From Hyphomonas sp. Mor2 (GTDB lineage Bacteria > Pseudomonadota > Alphaproteobacteria > Caulobacterales > Hyphomonadaceae), in assembly GCF_001854405.1 (NCBI RefSeq), contig NZ_CP017718.1, forward strand, positions 3,224,001-3,288,000: a DNA stretch of 64,000 nt, written 5' to 3'. The notes beneath the pieces are model-generated. The model had not been told where the DNA came from, made no database searches, and saw only the letters and a list, made by a program, of their open reading frames with translations. How positions within the stretch are numbered: the first letter of the stretch is position 1; every line of letters begins with the position of its first letter. This document shows, one piece after another, positions 41,876-52,456 of the stretch. Made by a program: the position numbers and the translations under genes.

Positions 41876-42495
41876 GCCGGGCTCAGCTCTTTCAGGGCCG
41901 CCTTGATCAGTGTGCCGGTATCGGCGTCAGGGGCGTCGCGCGCGCCGGCGGCGACAGCGCGGGCCGCTTCCGACTGGGAATATCCAAGGTTAACCAGCGC
42001 AGAGACCGCCTCACCGCGCGCTCCGGTCTTCAGCTCGCTGGCGGCGGCCACGCTACCGGCTGGATCGGCGACAAACTTGCCGAACCGGCCCATTGGCGGC
42101 GGCTTGCCGGAAAGCTCGCCAATAATCCGCTCAGCCAGCTTCTTGCCGACGCCCTTGGCGCGAATGATCGGGGCGGTATCGCCGAGGGCGAGCGCGTCCA
42201 TCAGTTCGCTGGCGCTGACCGCGTCCATGATCGCCATGGCAGACTTTCCGGCCACGCCAGGGACATCCTGCAAGCGAACAAACCAGGCGCGCTCCTCGTC
42301 CGTAGCGAAGGCAAACAGGGTGATTGAGTTTTCCGTGACCCGGGTCTCGATAAAGACTTCCGCTTCGGCGCCGACCGTCAGGCGCGATAACAGACGCGAG
42401 CCAGCCAGGGCGACATAGCCAACGCCATTGACGTCGATCATGACGGAGTCGACCCCGAGGGCGGCGACGGTGCCTCTGAGGCGTCCGATAATCAT
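41872..42495 (-). CDS. ruvA: Holliday junction DNA-binding protein RuvA
   Basis: 207 residues. Domain I is an OB fold ([28 protein letters not shown]), domain II has two helix-hairpin-helix motifs ([16 protein letters not shown] and [16 protein letters not shown]), and domain III ([16 protein letters not shown]) contacts RuvB. It binds four-way junctions as a tetramer. Both ends overlap ruvC and ruvB by 4 bases. Confidence 0.97.
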   Translation of the reverse strand: MIIGRLRGTVAALGVDSVMIDVNGVGYVALAGSRLLSRLTVGAEAEVFIETRVTENSITLFAFATDEERAWFVRLQDVPGVAGKSAMAIMDAVSASELMDALALGDTAPIIRAKGVGKKLAERIIGELSGKPPPMGRFGKFVADPAGSVAAASELKTGARGEAVSALVNLGYSQSEAARAVAAGARDAPDADTGTLIKAALKELSPA

Positions 42496-42998
42496 GCCGC
42501 CGCTCCCTTCAATTGCTTGGGTGGCAAATTGTGCGCCGTGCAGATGGCGCAGGCGAGCGCGTCGGCGGCATCGGCCTTCATCTTACCCGCGCGGGGCAGC
42601 AAGCGGGCAATCATGAACTGGATCTGATCCTTGTCGGCTTTGCCGGTGCCGACAATGGCGCGCTTGATCGCGGTAGGGGCGAACTCGGAAACCTCCAGGC
42701 CGTGAAAGGACAGCGAAGTCATGGCGGCGCCGCGCGCCTGGCCAAGCTTCAGGGCTGAACGGGGATTGGCATTGACGATCGTCTCCTCGCAGCCGCTATG
42801 ATCCGGCGCATAGGTTTTGACCAGTTCACCGACCGCGTAAAAGATCCCGGCCAGGCGATCGGCCATGGGCAGGTCCGGATCGATATTGATCACGCCGTGC
42901 CCGACATGGCTCAAGCGGGAGCCCGTCAGGTCGATCACGCCCCAGCCGGTATGCCGCAAGCCCGGATCAATGCCGAGAATTCGAATCGCTTCGCTCAT
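42492..42998 (-). CDS. ruvC: Holliday junction resolvase RuvC
   Basis: 168 residues. The catalytic acidic residues are visible: Asp in RILGIDPGLRHTGWG, Glu in CEETIVNANPRSALKLGQARG (split), and the paired Asp in DAADALACAICTAH. It cuts junctions formed by RecA and moved by RuvAB. It is first in the ruvCAB operon; a small membrane-protein gene may precede it on the same strand. Confidence 0.97.
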   Translation of the reverse strand: MSEAIRILGIDPGLRHTGWGVIDLTGSRLSHVGHGVINIDPDLPMADRLAGIFYAVGELVKTYAPDHSGCEETIVNANPRSALKLGQARGAAMTSLSFHGLEVSEFAPTAIKRAIVGTGKADKDQIQFMIARLLPRAGKMKADAADALACAICTAHNLPPKQLKGAAA

Positions 42999-43072
42999 AC
43001 GGTCTGTATTAGCGCGTATGGTTAAGAACGTCTTGTTGTTTTCGTGTTTTGTTCACGTGGCGCGCGGCCAGG

Positions 43073-43270
43073 TCAGCCAAAAAGCCACAGGAAAATCGCG
43101 GCCCAGACAAAAGCACAATACAGCCCGCAAGCGATCAGGATCATGCCGCGTTCCGAAAGGAAGGCCTTTCCGGCCTCGATGTCTGTCTCGCTCGACGCCA
43201 TCTCTGCCGGTTTGTAAATCCGGTCCTCGATCCAGCGATTGCCTCGAATCAGGTTGAAAATCGTCGCCAT
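43073..43270 (-). CDS. Small single-helix membrane protein (hypothetical)
   Basis: 65 residues. A charged N-terminal half (IFNLIRGNRWIEDRIYKPAE, ETDIEAGKAFLSERG) is followed by one membrane helix (MILIACGLYCAFVWAAIFLWLF) running to the C-terminus. It is on the same strand as ruvC, 75 bases upstream. The composition is plausible for a real protein and there is no better use of this segment, but it is short and unrecognised. Confidence 0.5.
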   Translation of the reverse strand: MATIFNLIRGNRWIEDRIYKPAEMASSETDIEAGKAFLSERGMILIACGLYCAFVWAAIFLWLFG

Positions 43271-43290
43271 GCAGCCAACGCCCCATACCT

Positions 43291-43332
43291 GTCCCCTTGG
43301 TTGAGTCCCCTTGAATCAGTCCCCTTGGTTCA
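43291..43332. repeat. Three tandem 14-base repeats
   Basis: GTCCCCTTGGTTGA (43291-43304), GTCCCCTTGAATCA (43305-43318) and GTCCCCTTGGTTCA (43319-43332), followed by a decaying fourth unit beginning GTCTCC. It lies in the 194-base gap between the small membrane protein and the crotonase gene, where nothing else is evident. Confidence 0.8.
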
Positions 43333-43464
43333 GTCTCCTCATCCTCACTGTGGCAGATAACGCAATACTCTGTGCACCACGCCTCAGAACATACAGATCT
43401 GTCAGGCTAAACCATTATCCAGGCGTCTCGGTATTGTGCTTAACGTGCCCGTAGAGACCGGACT

Positions 43465-44289
43465 TCACGAGGGGTCGCCCCACACCGCGGGTCGCTTTTC
43501 GAGGAAGGCCTGGATCGCTTCGGAATAGTCGGGCTGTTTGACCATGGCGTTCAAGAGGGCGTTGGCGTCCTCGACCGATGCGCCGACGTCGCGATGGAAG
43601 TCGAGATAGGTCTGGCGTTTGGACTGGCGCAGCGCTTCTGGCGATACGCGCGCGATCAGGTCAGCCGCGTAAGCGCGTGTTTCGGAGAGCAGGGCGTCGG
43701 GGTCGACCAGGCGATGGATCAGCCCGATCTGGTGCGCTTCTTCGGTCAGGAATTTACGGCTCGAGAGCAAAAGCTCCAGGGCGCGGGCGCCGCCAATCAG
43801 GCGTGGCAATAGCCAGGACAGGCCGTACTCGGCAGGCAGGTTGAGCGGGCCGTGCGCGGTGGTCAGCTTGGCGCCGGGGACGGCGAACCGGATATCGGCA
43901 TAGCAGGCCATGACCAGACCCACACCGGCAGCAGCGCCATTAATGGCCGCGATCACCGGCTTGGACAGGGCAAACTGATAGGCGAAATCTTGTCTGAAGG
44001 GCGCAAACTCGTCACTGCCCGGCGTGATGATGTCGTCCGGTGTACCGGCATCATAGCTGCCCTTTTTCGAGTGTCCGTCGAGCGCCTGGGAATCGCCGCC
44101 GACGCAAAAGCGCTCGCCACTTCCGGTCAGGATGATGACCCGCACGGCCGGGTCGCGATCGGCCTGATCGAGCAGGTAGCGATACTCCGTATGCATCCGC
44201 CCGGTCCAGGCATTGCCGCGATGAGGCCGGTTCAACCGGATCGTCGCGATCTGGTCTTCGACCGAATAAAGGGTTGTCTTCAGGTCCAT
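43465..44289 (-). CDS. Enoyl-CoA hydratase/isomerase (crotonase) family protein
   Basis: 274 residues. Crotonase landmarks: RLNRPHRGNAWTG, the oxyanion segment GERFCVGGDSQALDG, and PVIAAINGAAAGVGLVMACYADIRFA (split), with a possible catalytic Glu in NLPAEYGLSWLLPRLIG. Acts on a CoA thioester; reaction unknown. It lies 22 bases after the flavin monooxygenase stop on the same strand, suggesting one catabolic unit. Confidence 0.86.
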   Translation of the reverse strand: MDLKTTLYSVEDQIATIRLNRPHRGNAWTGRMHTEYRYLLDQADRDPAVRVIILTGSGERFCVGGDSQALDGHSKKGSYDAGTPDDIITPGSDEFAPFRQDFAYQFALSKPVIAAINGAAAGVGLVMACYADIRFAVPGAKLTTAHGPLNLPAEYGLSWLLPRLIGGARALELLLSSRKFLTEEAHQIGLIHRLVDPDALLSETRAYAADLIARVSPEALRQSKRQTYLDFHRDVGASVEDANALLNAMVKQPDYSEAIQAFLEKRPAVWGDPS

Positions 44290-44311
44290 AGGGGCATCCG
44301 GTGGAAGGGGG

Positions 44312-46105
<1,794 letters not shown>

Positions 46106-46317
46106 GAATTTCCCCTGTCTGGGTTACACTTTCAGTCCTTACCGGACGGAAGCCAAGGCGTGTCCCGAAGGCAAAGCAATTGCGGCGCGCGCAGCCGGGT
46201 GACGTGCCGTGAACCTGTGCGGGTTGGATTTTGTCGCGTAAGATCTGGAATGGTCGGATGGGACATAGGACGAGGCTCAGCCCGCATCCCATTCGCGAGA
46301 CCAGGGAGGCCTGACCA

Positions 46318-47547
46318 ATGAGCGATGAATCCGAAACGATCGACGCACCCACCAGTATTATCGAGATTTCGGCTTATGATGCTGAAGCCCGTGACGACCC
46401 CCACCCGCGCTTGAAAGCCTTGCGTGAGACCTGTCCCGTGATGCGGGATGAAGCGGTGAAGACCTGGCTGCTGACCCGCTATGAGGACATTCGCGCCACT
46501 GTCAATGACCGTACGTTCGTGCGTCAACCCAGCAAGGCCGAAGAAGGGTCCATGTCGCGCATGCTCGAGGATCCGGAGGATCCGCGTGGGCGTCGATCCA
46601 GCATTCTGTTCCAGGACGACCCTGACCATTCGCGCAATCGCTTACCGCTGGTCAAAGCCTTCTATGCCCGGATCAAGAAGATGGAGCCGGAGATTGAGGC
46701 AATGATCGATCAGGTCATCGACAGGGCTCCGGACCGTGGCCGGTTTGACCTGATGGAGCATATTGCAGTGCCCATCCCGATCCTGATCATTGCGCATATT
46801 CTCGGCGTTGATGAGAGCCGCTTGCCAGAGTTTCGAGATTGGTCTGAAGGCGTCATCCTCGGGCTCAACCCCATGCGTAGCGCCGAAGAAACGGCCTATA
46901 TGGAAGCCAGCAGCGAGAAGCTGAACGCCTATTTTACCGAATTGATGGAGGCCCGCCGCAAGGCGCCGCAAGATGATCTGATCAGTGACATGGTGCAGGC
47001 GCAGGCGGAGGGGGGTGACTTCGAGGATGATGAATTGCGGGTCAATCTCCAGGCGCTTCTGGTGGGCGGGAACCTGACCACGACGGACCTGATCGGAAAC
47101 GGTGTCTGGCTGTTCCTGACCCATCCCGAACAACTCGCCGCCCTGAAAGCGGACCCGTCGCTCGGGGCTGCGGCCGTCGAAGAAGTCTTGCGTTATGAAG
47201 CGCCTGTGCAAGCCACGTCGCGCATTCTTTCTGAAGATCGCGAAGTGGCGGGCTGTCCCATGAAGAAGAGCCAGCCGGTCTTCATGTCGCTGGCTGCAGC
47301 CAATCGTGATCCGGAAAAATTCGAAACGCCGGACGCTTTCGACATCACTACCAAGCGGGCTTCGCATGTGTCCTTCGGGGGCGGCGCGCATATCTGCATT
47401 GGGGCCCCATTGGCGCGGATTGAAGCGCGGCGCGTGTACCAGAAACTGTTCCAGCGCTATCCGAACATGACTTTGCCAAATCAGGACATCGTCTGGCGAA
47501 CCCTGCCGTTTTTTCGCGGCATTGAGACATTAGAGGTCGAGGTCTAG
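46318..47547 (+). CDS. Cytochrome P450
   Basis: 409 residues, the size of soluble bacterial P450s. The I-helix oxygen motif is LLVGGNLTTTDLIGNGVW (around residue 250), the ExxR is EEVLRYEAPVQ, and the haem loop SFGGGAHICIGAPLAR places the cysteine near residue 360. It needs a ferredoxin and reductase, neither of which is in the window. It lies divergent to the flavin monooxygenase; both could act on one hydrophobic substrate. Substrate unknown. Confidence 0.95.
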   Translation: MSDESETIDAPTSIIEISAYDAEARDDPHPRLKALRETCPVMRDEAVKTWLLTRYEDIRATVNDRTFVRQPSKAEEGSMSRMLEDPEDPRGRRSSILFQDDPDHSRNRLPLVKAFYARIKKMEPEIEAMIDQVIDRAPDRGRFDLMEHIAVPIPILIIAHILGVDESRLPEFRDWSEGVILGLNPMRSAEETAYMEASSEKLNAYFTELMEARRKAPQDDLISDMVQAQAEGGDFEDDELRVNLQALLVGGNLTTTDLIGNGVWLFLTHPEQLAALKADPSLGAAAVEEVLRYEAPVQATSRILSEDREVAGCPMKKSQPVFMSLAAANRDPEKFETPDAFDITTKRASHVSFGGGAHICIGAPLARIEARRVYQKLFQRYPNMTLPNQDIVWRTLPFFRGIETLEVEV

Positions 47548-47578
47548 CCAGTAAGGAGCCGTGCAAGCGGACAGACCC

Positions 47579-48022
47579 ATGTCCTCCATCGTCATCGACA
47601 AGCCGACCAGATCGACCTGGCTGAAGCCGGTCGAACAGACGCGCGTGACACCGCGCAAGAAATGGGAATTGCACCTGGTAATTCCGGGTGGCGAGCGCAA
47701 CGTGTTTGGGCGCGCCACGCTGCGAACCGTGCCCGAAAGCGGTTTGTTCAGCGAGCGCGTGAAACTGATCATTTGGACGCAGAATACGTCGCCGGGCGAT
47801 TTTGGGTGGCAGACGGATGTGGATGGCATGCGGCTGGCGGATTCCGTCGACCTGCATGTGCACATTTTCGGATCGCCACTCCGCTTCAATCCGATGGATT
47901 GCCGGGGCGTCGCCCTGACAGATCAGACTCGGTATGAAGGCAGCTGGACCATGCCGTGCATGAAGCCTCAGGATTGCGGCTGCGAAGGCGTGTCTGGGAA
48001 GTTCTTTCTGAGCGAACTCTAG
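47579..48022 (+). CDS. Unknown cytosolic protein
   Basis: 147 residues from ATG 47579; a GTG at 47561 in the same frame, directly behind AAGGAG but too close to it, would add six. No signal peptide or membrane segment. Visible features are aromatic and hydrophobic strands (KKWELHLVIPGGERNVFG, RVKLIIWTQNTSPGDFGW), a VDLHVHIFGSPLRF segment and a cysteine group near the end (PCMKPQDCGCEG). It follows the P450 by 31 bases on the same strand and may be co-transcribed. I recognise no family. Confidence 0.62.
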   Translation: MSSIVIDKPTRSTWLKPVEQTRVTPRKKWELHLVIPGGERNVFGRATLRTVPESGLFSERVKLIIWTQNTSPGDFGWQTDVDGMRLADSVDLHVHIFGSPLRFNPMDCRGVALTDQTRYEGSWTMPCMKPQDCGCEGVSGKFFLSEL

Positions 48023-48030
48023 AGAAGGTC

Positions 48031-48594
48031 CTATTCCAACCTCTCGATAGCGATTGCGAGCTCCGGACGGGTCATGGAGAAAACGATCTTGTCGATCCAG
48101 ACCCCATCCGCGGTGCGTTCGAAATTGCGGAAATGCGCTTCCTGGACCGGCTGCAGGGATTGCAGATTGTGCATGATGAAGCGATTGTCAGGATTGATTT
48201 GCCACTCCATCCGCTTGGCACCCCAATCATATGCGCGCTTCAACATCCCGTACTGCGTCGCGCGGTAGAGCCGGTCTGGATCCATGTCTGGCGGATGCCA
48301 GGAAATGTGATTTCGAAGACGGCGATGGATCCGGTTGATCTCATTGAACCCCGCGAGACCGGCAAATGAACTGTCGGACTTCTGAAACACCATGTAGTAG
48401 GCGGCACGCCCTGCCGCGTAGGACTGTGTCAGCATCTGCATGTATTTTTTCAGATTGGTGCCGCCGCTCAGAGCCGGCATGTATTTCCACACGGATTTCT
48501 CGATCGTCGAAGTCCTGAGGATTTCGCGATGGGAGTCGTTCACAAGTTCAAACCGTAACAGGTCGGTTTCATATCCTGGGGTACAGAGTTCCAT
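48031..48594 (-). CDS. GNAT-family acetyltransferase, RimJ/RimL-like
   Basis: 187 residues. The N-terminal strand LLRFELVNDSHREILRTS and the middle FAGLAGFNEINRIHRRLRNHISWHPPDM (split) match the RimJ/RimL-like layout that acetylates protein N-termini or small molecules; RATQYGMLKRAYDWGAKRMEWQINPDN (split) holds the CoA-binding and C-terminal regions, though the usual RxxGxG/A loop is poorly conserved, so activity is not certain. It converges with the unknown gene at 47579. Confidence 0.78.
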   Translation of the reverse strand: MELCTPGYETDLLRFELVNDSHREILRTSTIEKSVWKYMPALSGGTNLKKYMQMLTQSYAAGRAAYYMVFQKSDSSFAGLAGFNEINRIHRRLRNHISWHPPDMDPDRLYRATQYGMLKRAYDWGAKRMEWQINPDNRFIMHNLQSLQPVQEAHFRNFERTADGVWIDKIVFSMTRPELAIAIERLE

Positions 48595-48678
48595 GATGAG
48601 CTCACCGAAGGCTTCCGCATTTCAACACGCGTCAGCGGATCCCTCAAGAGGGATGAGCGCAACTTCAGGTCGTTTTTT

Positions 48679-49839
48679 TTAAAGCCGCATCAGGCTCGCG
48701 AGATTGTTCTTCTGCATATCCGAAGAGCCGCCGACAATCGGCATGCCAAGCAGGTCGCGGACGTGTCGCTCCATGTCATAAGCGTCGGAAAGCGCATAAG
48801 CCCCCATGACCTGTTGGCAGGTCGTGGCAATCTCGACGGCGGTATCTGCCACAAACAGTTTCGCCATTGAGGTCTCGATGCTGCAGGGTTGGTCGGTGCT
48901 CGCCAGATAGGCGCCATGATAGAGCATGTGCCGCGCTGCCTGGAGCTTGGTCCGTGCGGTGACCAGCTTGTGCCGGATGGCCTGGTGCTGGGCGATCGGC
49001 TTGCCGAACTGTTCGCGTTCTTGGGCATATTGCCAGGCCTCTTCGACGGCGGCGCGGGCGATGCCGTAAGCCACCGCCGTGATCTCGATCTTCTCGACAT
49101 CCAGGGCCCGGCCGGCGAGCAGTTTCCAGCCCTGGTTCCAGTTCTCCTCACCCCCGACAATGGCTGATTTGGGCAGGCGAACATTGTCGAAATAGACGTC
49201 CATAGACTTGGTGTAACGCAGATTGGAATGCTCGATCGCCTGCATGGACACGCCTTCAGCATTGGTCGGGATGAGCAGGAATGTGAGGTTCTTGTAGCGC
49301 GCCTCTGGCGGGCCTGAGCGGGTCAGGCAGTAAATGTAATCGGACCAGTCGGCGCCGGTGCACCAGCGCTTGGCGCCATTCACGACAATCTCATCGCCTT
49401 GCATCTCGCTGCGCGTCTCGACACTGGCGAGGTCGCCGCCGACATTCGGCTCGGACAGGCCATAGCAGAGGAACATCTCGCCGCGCGCGAGCCGGGGCAG
49501 GAATTCTTCCTTTTGGGCGTCGGAGCCATTCTCCGACAAGTTCATTCCCCCATAGAAAGCCGCGTGAATGTACGGCCCGGCGAGGAAGGCACCCGCCTGG
49601 CAAAGCTCGTCAATCACTGCGGTCGCGCCAACAATATCCTGACCCATACCGCCATAGGCTTCCGGGATGGTGAGACCGATGAGGCCCATCTCGGCGATCC
49701 CCTTGAACACGTCGCGCGGCCAGGTGGAGTCGCGGTCCCACTCGCGACGCTTGTCGCGCGGTGCATGTTCGGCGACATAGCGCTGCAACTGGCGGCGGAT
49801 TTCGGAGACGTGATCGGGTTCATCGGCAAAATAGGTCAT
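48679..49839 (-). CDS. Acyl-CoA dehydrogenase
   Basis: 386 residues. ACAD blocks: GLIGLTIPEAYGGMGQDIVG, CYGLSEPNVGGDLASVETRS (FAD/substrate loop), VNGAKRWCTGADWSDYI, NLRYTKSMDVYFDNVRLP, and the C-terminal MERHVRDLLGMPIVGGSSDMQKN. The start at 49839 (MTYFADEPDHVSE) is chosen over the frame from 49926, which would overlap the next gene. It oxidises an acyl-CoA to the enoyl-CoA; with the crotonase genes this suggests a beta-oxidation-like route. It lies 10 bases downstream of a GNAT on the same strand. Confidence 0.92.
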   Translation of the reverse strand: MTYFADEPDHVSEIRRQLQRYVAEHAPRDKRREWDRDSTWPRDVFKGIAEMGLIGLTIPEAYGGMGQDIVGATAVIDELCQAGAFLAGPYIHAAFYGGMNLSENGSDAQKEEFLPRLARGEMFLCYGLSEPNVGGDLASVETRSEMQGDEIVVNGAKRWCTGADWSDYIYCLTRSGPPEARYKNLTFLLIPTNAEGVSMQAIEHSNLRYTKSMDVYFDNVRLPKSAIVGGEENWNQGWKLLAGRALDVEKIEITAVAYGIARAAVEEAWQYAQEREQFGKPIAQHQAIRHKLVTARTKLQAARHMLYHGAYLASTDQPCSIETSMAKLFVADTAVEIATTCQQVMGAYALSDAYDMERHVRDLLGMPIVGGSSDMQKNNLASLMRL

Positions 49840-49849
49840 GCCTTGACCC

Positions 49850-50305
49850 TTAGAGTGGATGCACGAGGCGTGGAAGCATTCTCCCCGCGACAGATCCTGA
49901 AGGAACTTCACCTGCTCGCACCGCACCCATTATCTCATAGAACGGCGCCGCGTCCGGATCGGCTTCAATGATCAGCTCGCTGGCGCCGAGATCGCGCGCC
50001 GTCTGGAGGGCCCAGTCATAGAGCTGTTTACCATATCCAAGCCCCATTTGACGGGGTTCGATAAAGAGCTTGTCGAGATAGCAATCGCCCCGGTCCAGAC
50101 CGACCTGAGCGAGCCCAGCAAGCCCGCCCGTATCCTCCAGAACGATGATCTGATCCGTTTCCAGATCGAGCGGCGTCAGCGTCAGTTCCTGGACGCAGGC
50201 GGCCATGAACGCATCATCATAGCCCCAATGCGCCTTGGACCGCAGGCAGAGCGCGGACAGGGCAACCAGTTCTTCGATTCGGGCGGGACGCAGATGGGAG
50301 CTCAT
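49850..50305 (-). CDS. GNAT-family N-acetyltransferase
   Basis: 151 residues. The acetyl-CoA loop IEPRQMGLGYGKQLYDWAL (residues ~83-101) keeps the Q/RxxGxG/A pattern; the strand DRGDCYLDKLF precedes it and ADPDAAPFYEIMGA follows, as in many small-molecule GNATs. It belongs to a run of minus-strand genes (GNAT-GNAT-ACAD). Substrate unknown. Confidence 0.85.
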   Translation of the reverse strand: MSSHLRPARIEELVALSALCLRSKAHWGYDDAFMAACVQELTLTPLDLETDQIIVLEDTGGLAGLAQVGLDRGDCYLDKLFIEPRQMGLGYGKQLYDWALQTARDLGASELIIEADPDAAPFYEIMGAVRAGEVPSGSVAGRMLPRLVHPL

Positions 50306-50336
50306 CTGTCTTACTTAAGGCTTCGGTGAAAGCGCG

Positions 50337-50879
50337 CTAGGTGTGCGGGAAGACTTCGCTGACAAACTGGATGGGTGCGGGTGGGACCTGCGGGCGTGCC
50401 AAGGGCTTGCCCCACCACTCTGTCTCACGCCAGGCGCCATGCTTGAATCCGACATTCGGATAGAGACCGATCGACTCGAATCCGACCGATGTGTGCAGGG
50501 CCTGGCTGGCGGCGTTGGGCAAGGCGATACCGGCAAAGGCCATGATGTATCCCTGGCGCGTCAGCGTCTCGAGCAGGGCTTCATACAGCGCCTTGCCGAC
50601 GCCCTTGCCGCGCGCGCCTTCTGCGCAATAGATCGCCGTATCGACGGATGAGCCATAAGCCGCTCGGCTTCTATGCGGCGAGGCATAAGCATAGGCGAGC
50701 GGCACGTCATCTTCCGCGATGAACCAGGGATAGGCATCGCCAGCGGCGCTCATCCGGGCCGAGATTTCGTCTGCGTCGGGGGCAACCTGTTCAAAAGAGG
50801 CCCAGCTCTCTTCGACAAACGGACGATAGGTTTCCGAGATGAAGGATGCATCCGAGAGGACGGCGCGGCGAATGTGCAT
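50337..50879 (-). CDS. GNAT-family acetyltransferase, phosphinothricin/methionine-sulfoximine type
   Basis: 180 residues. MHIRRAVLSDASFISETYRPFVEESWASFE matches the start of PAT/Bar-like enzymes (split), with VDTAIYCAEGARGKGVGKALYEALL as acetyl-CoA site and the C-terminal LHTSVGFESIGLYPNVGFKHGAWRETEWW pattern (split) characteristic of that group. Such enzymes acetylate phosphinothricin, methionine sulfoximine or sulfone. It lies 12 bases downstream of metA on the same strand, so it may share its SAM-responsive control. Confidence 0.87.
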   Translation of the reverse strand: MHIRRAVLSDASFISETYRPFVEESWASFEQVAPDADEISARMSAAGDAYPWFIAEDDVPLAYAYASPHRSRAAYGSSVDTAIYCAEGARGKGVGKALYEALLETLTRQGYIMAFAGIALPNAASQALHTSVGFESIGLYPNVGFKHGAWRETEWWGKPLARPQVPPAPIQFVSEVFPHT

Positions 50880-50891
50880 GACACCCGCAGT

Positions 50892-51809
50892 CTAAGAGCC
50901 GATCGCCTCAATGTCATACGGAACCGTCTGGTAGACCTGATTAATCCAGTTCCCGAACAGAAGATGGGCATGGCTGCGCCAGCGGTTTTGCGGTTCGACA
51001 CTGACATTGTCACCGGGGAAGTAGCCATGCGGTGGTTTGATCGGTTTTCCGACGGCGATGTCGCGCTCATACTCTTCCTTGAGGGAGGTGGAGTCGTACT
51101 CGATATGGTTGAAGCAATAGAGGCTGCGTGCCTTTTGGTCTGACAACAGGCACGGCCCGGTAAAATCACTGTCCATCAGGATGCGCAGATCGGGCGCCTG
51201 GGCAATGTCGGTGGCGCGCACTTCGGTCCAGCGGCTGACGGGGATCTGGAAATCGTCGCTGAAGCCGGACAGGTAAGGCGAAGTCGGGTCGAGGTTGCGG
51301 TGCCGGTACACGCCGAATGCTTTCTCACCGAGCTGATGTTTGGGCACACCGTGGAAATGATAGGCCGCCGCCATGGCCCCCCAGCAGATGAAGAAGCTGG
51401 AATGCACATGCGTCCGGGTCCACTCAAAGATTTCGGTCAGCTCCTGCCAGTAGGTCACATCCTCGAAGGGCAAGGTTTCGATCGGAGCGCCGGTAATGAT
51501 GAAGCCGTCAAATTTGCGATGCTTCACCGCGTCCCAGTTTTGGTAGAAGCTGATCAGATGCTCCTGGCTGGTATTCTTCGGTGTGTGGCCACCGACCATG
51601 ATCAGGGTCATTTCGATCTGCAAGGGACTGGCACCGATCAGTCGGGCGATCTGTGTCTCGGTACGGATCTTGTTCGGCATCAGGTTGAGCAGGCCGATAT
51701 GCAGCGGGCGGATATCCTGGCGGATCGCATCTGAATCCGACAGCACAGCCACGCCTTCACGCACAAGCGTTTCGCGCGCTGGCAACGTATCTGGAATCTT
51801 GATCGGCAT
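50892..51809 (-). CDS. metA: Homoserine O-acyltransferase MetA
   Basis: 305 residues. [20 protein letters not shown] is the family start; [40 protein letters not shown] (split), the nucleophile [11 protein letters not shown], and [18 protein letters not shown] complete the signature. It acylates homoserine with acetyl- or succinyl-CoA, the entry step of methionine synthesis; the donor cannot be chosen from sequence by eye. GGAG stands 8 bases before the ATG. In the same frame a TGA lies upstream, so no longer start exists. A SAM-II riboswitch lies about 75 bases upstream. Confidence 0.95.
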   Translation of the reverse strand: MPIKIPDTLPARETLVREGVAVLSDSDAIRQDIRPLHIGLLNLMPNKIRTETQIARLIGASPLQIEMTLIMVGGHTPKNTSQEHLISFYQNWDAVKHRKFDGFIITGAPIETLPFEDVTYWQELTEIFEWTRTHVHSSFFICWGAMAAAYHFHGVPKHQLGEKAFGVYRHRNLDPTSPYLSGFSDDFQIPVSRWTEVRATDIAQAPDLRILMDSDFTGPCLLSDQKARSLYCFNHIEYDSTSLKEEYERDIAVGKPIKPPHGYFPGDNVSVEPQNRWRSHAHLLFGNWINQVYQTVPYDIEAIGS

Positions 51810-51876
51810 CAGCCCATCTCCGCATCTGTGTCGTCGCTGTCAGGGAGGCGAATGGGCTGAAACTCTCGGTTTCCAT
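51757..51876 (-). other. Possible leader ORF between the SAM-II riboswitch and metA
   Basis: An ATG at 51876 lies 8 bases after the riboswitch's AAAAGG and opens a 39-codon frame (METESFSPFAS...) that ends inside metA, in a different frame. It is the start codon best placed for direct control by the riboswitch, whereas metA has its own GGAG further down. It could couple metA translation to the switch. It is speculative: the frame may simply be open by chance. Confidence 0.3.
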
Positions 51877-51883
51877 CCGCGCG

Positions 51884-51940
51884 GCCTTTTAGCAACTTGT
51901 TTATCGTGGCTGCAAGCCGACCGGCCAAATCACCACGTGG
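51884..51940 (-). ncRNA. SAM-II riboswitch upstream of metA
   Basis: On the minus strand the leader reads CGTGGTGATTTGG, then CGGCTTGCAGCCACG, then TAAACAAGTTGCTAAAAGG. These are the conserved blocks of SAM-II, including stem P1 (CGTGG 51937-51933 with CCACG 51909-51905) and the A-rich 3' GCTAAAAGG. SAM binding forms a pseudoknot that hides a Shine-Dalgarno and blocks translation. Position before metA in an alphaproteobacterium is the classical setting. Confidence 0.9.
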
Positions 51941-51992
51941 AGACAGGGAGATAGGGGAGAAGATGCCCTGCGTCAAACCCTGTCAGTTTCTG

Positions 51993-52030
51993 AAAAGCAT
52001 GCTCAATTTCAAAAAAGCACGCTCAAATTC
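51993..52030. repeat. Direct repeat with 20-base period upstream of urcA
   Basis: AAAAGCATGCTCAATTTC (51993-52010) and AAAAGCACGCTCAAATTC (52013-52030) match at 16 of 18 bases. They lie between the divergent metA riboswitch leader and urcA, 84 bases before the urcA ATG. Spacing of two helical turns suggests a pair of protein sites. No other feature was seen in 51941-52113. Confidence 0.5.
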
Positions 52031-52113
52031 GCGATTGAGGAGAGATTGGCGCCGCTTTCCGCTTTTCTGATCTCGCAGCCGGCAAGGTTGCCAGACATAA
52101 AAAGGAAAACACC

Positions 52114-52431
52114 ATGCCTACTCCCAGACTCTCTGCACTTTTGGTTGCCAGCGGCGCGCTCTTCTTCATTCCGACCGCCATCGCTGAGGCGCCCAAGACG
52201 GAACAGGTCACGATCGAAATCGACTTCGAAGCCACCCCGGAAGCGACCTATCAAAACATTCGCGCGCAAGCCTGGCAGGTTTGCAAGCAGGATGTCAGCA
52301 CCACATATGCCTCTGCGCGCACGCGGCTGCGTCGGGCCTGTCAGAAACAAGTGATTGCTGACGTCATGAAGCAACTCAGCCAATCCAGTGATGTACAACT
52401 CGCTGCCATTGTCGCGGCCGATAAACATTAA
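52114..52431 (+). CDS. UrcA family protein
   Basis: 105 residues with a Sec signal peptide (LSALLVASGALFFIPTAIA). The mature part has the UrcA pattern: a beta strand VTIEIDFEA, then NIRAQAWQVCKQ and RTRLRRACQKQVI with two cysteines about 22 residues apart, probably disulfide-bonded. UrcA proteins are small periplasmic proteins of alphaproteobacteria with unknown function. It has a strong terminator directly after it and direct repeats in front, so it is a single-gene unit. Confidence 0.8.
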   Translation: MPTPRLSALLVASGALFFIPTAIAEAPKTEQVTIEIDFEATPEATYQNIRAQAWQVCKQDVSTTYASARTRLRRACQKQVIADVMKQLSQSSDVQLAAIVAADKH

Positions 52432-52456
52432 ATCGTCTCCCGTAGCTCCTCCCGGA

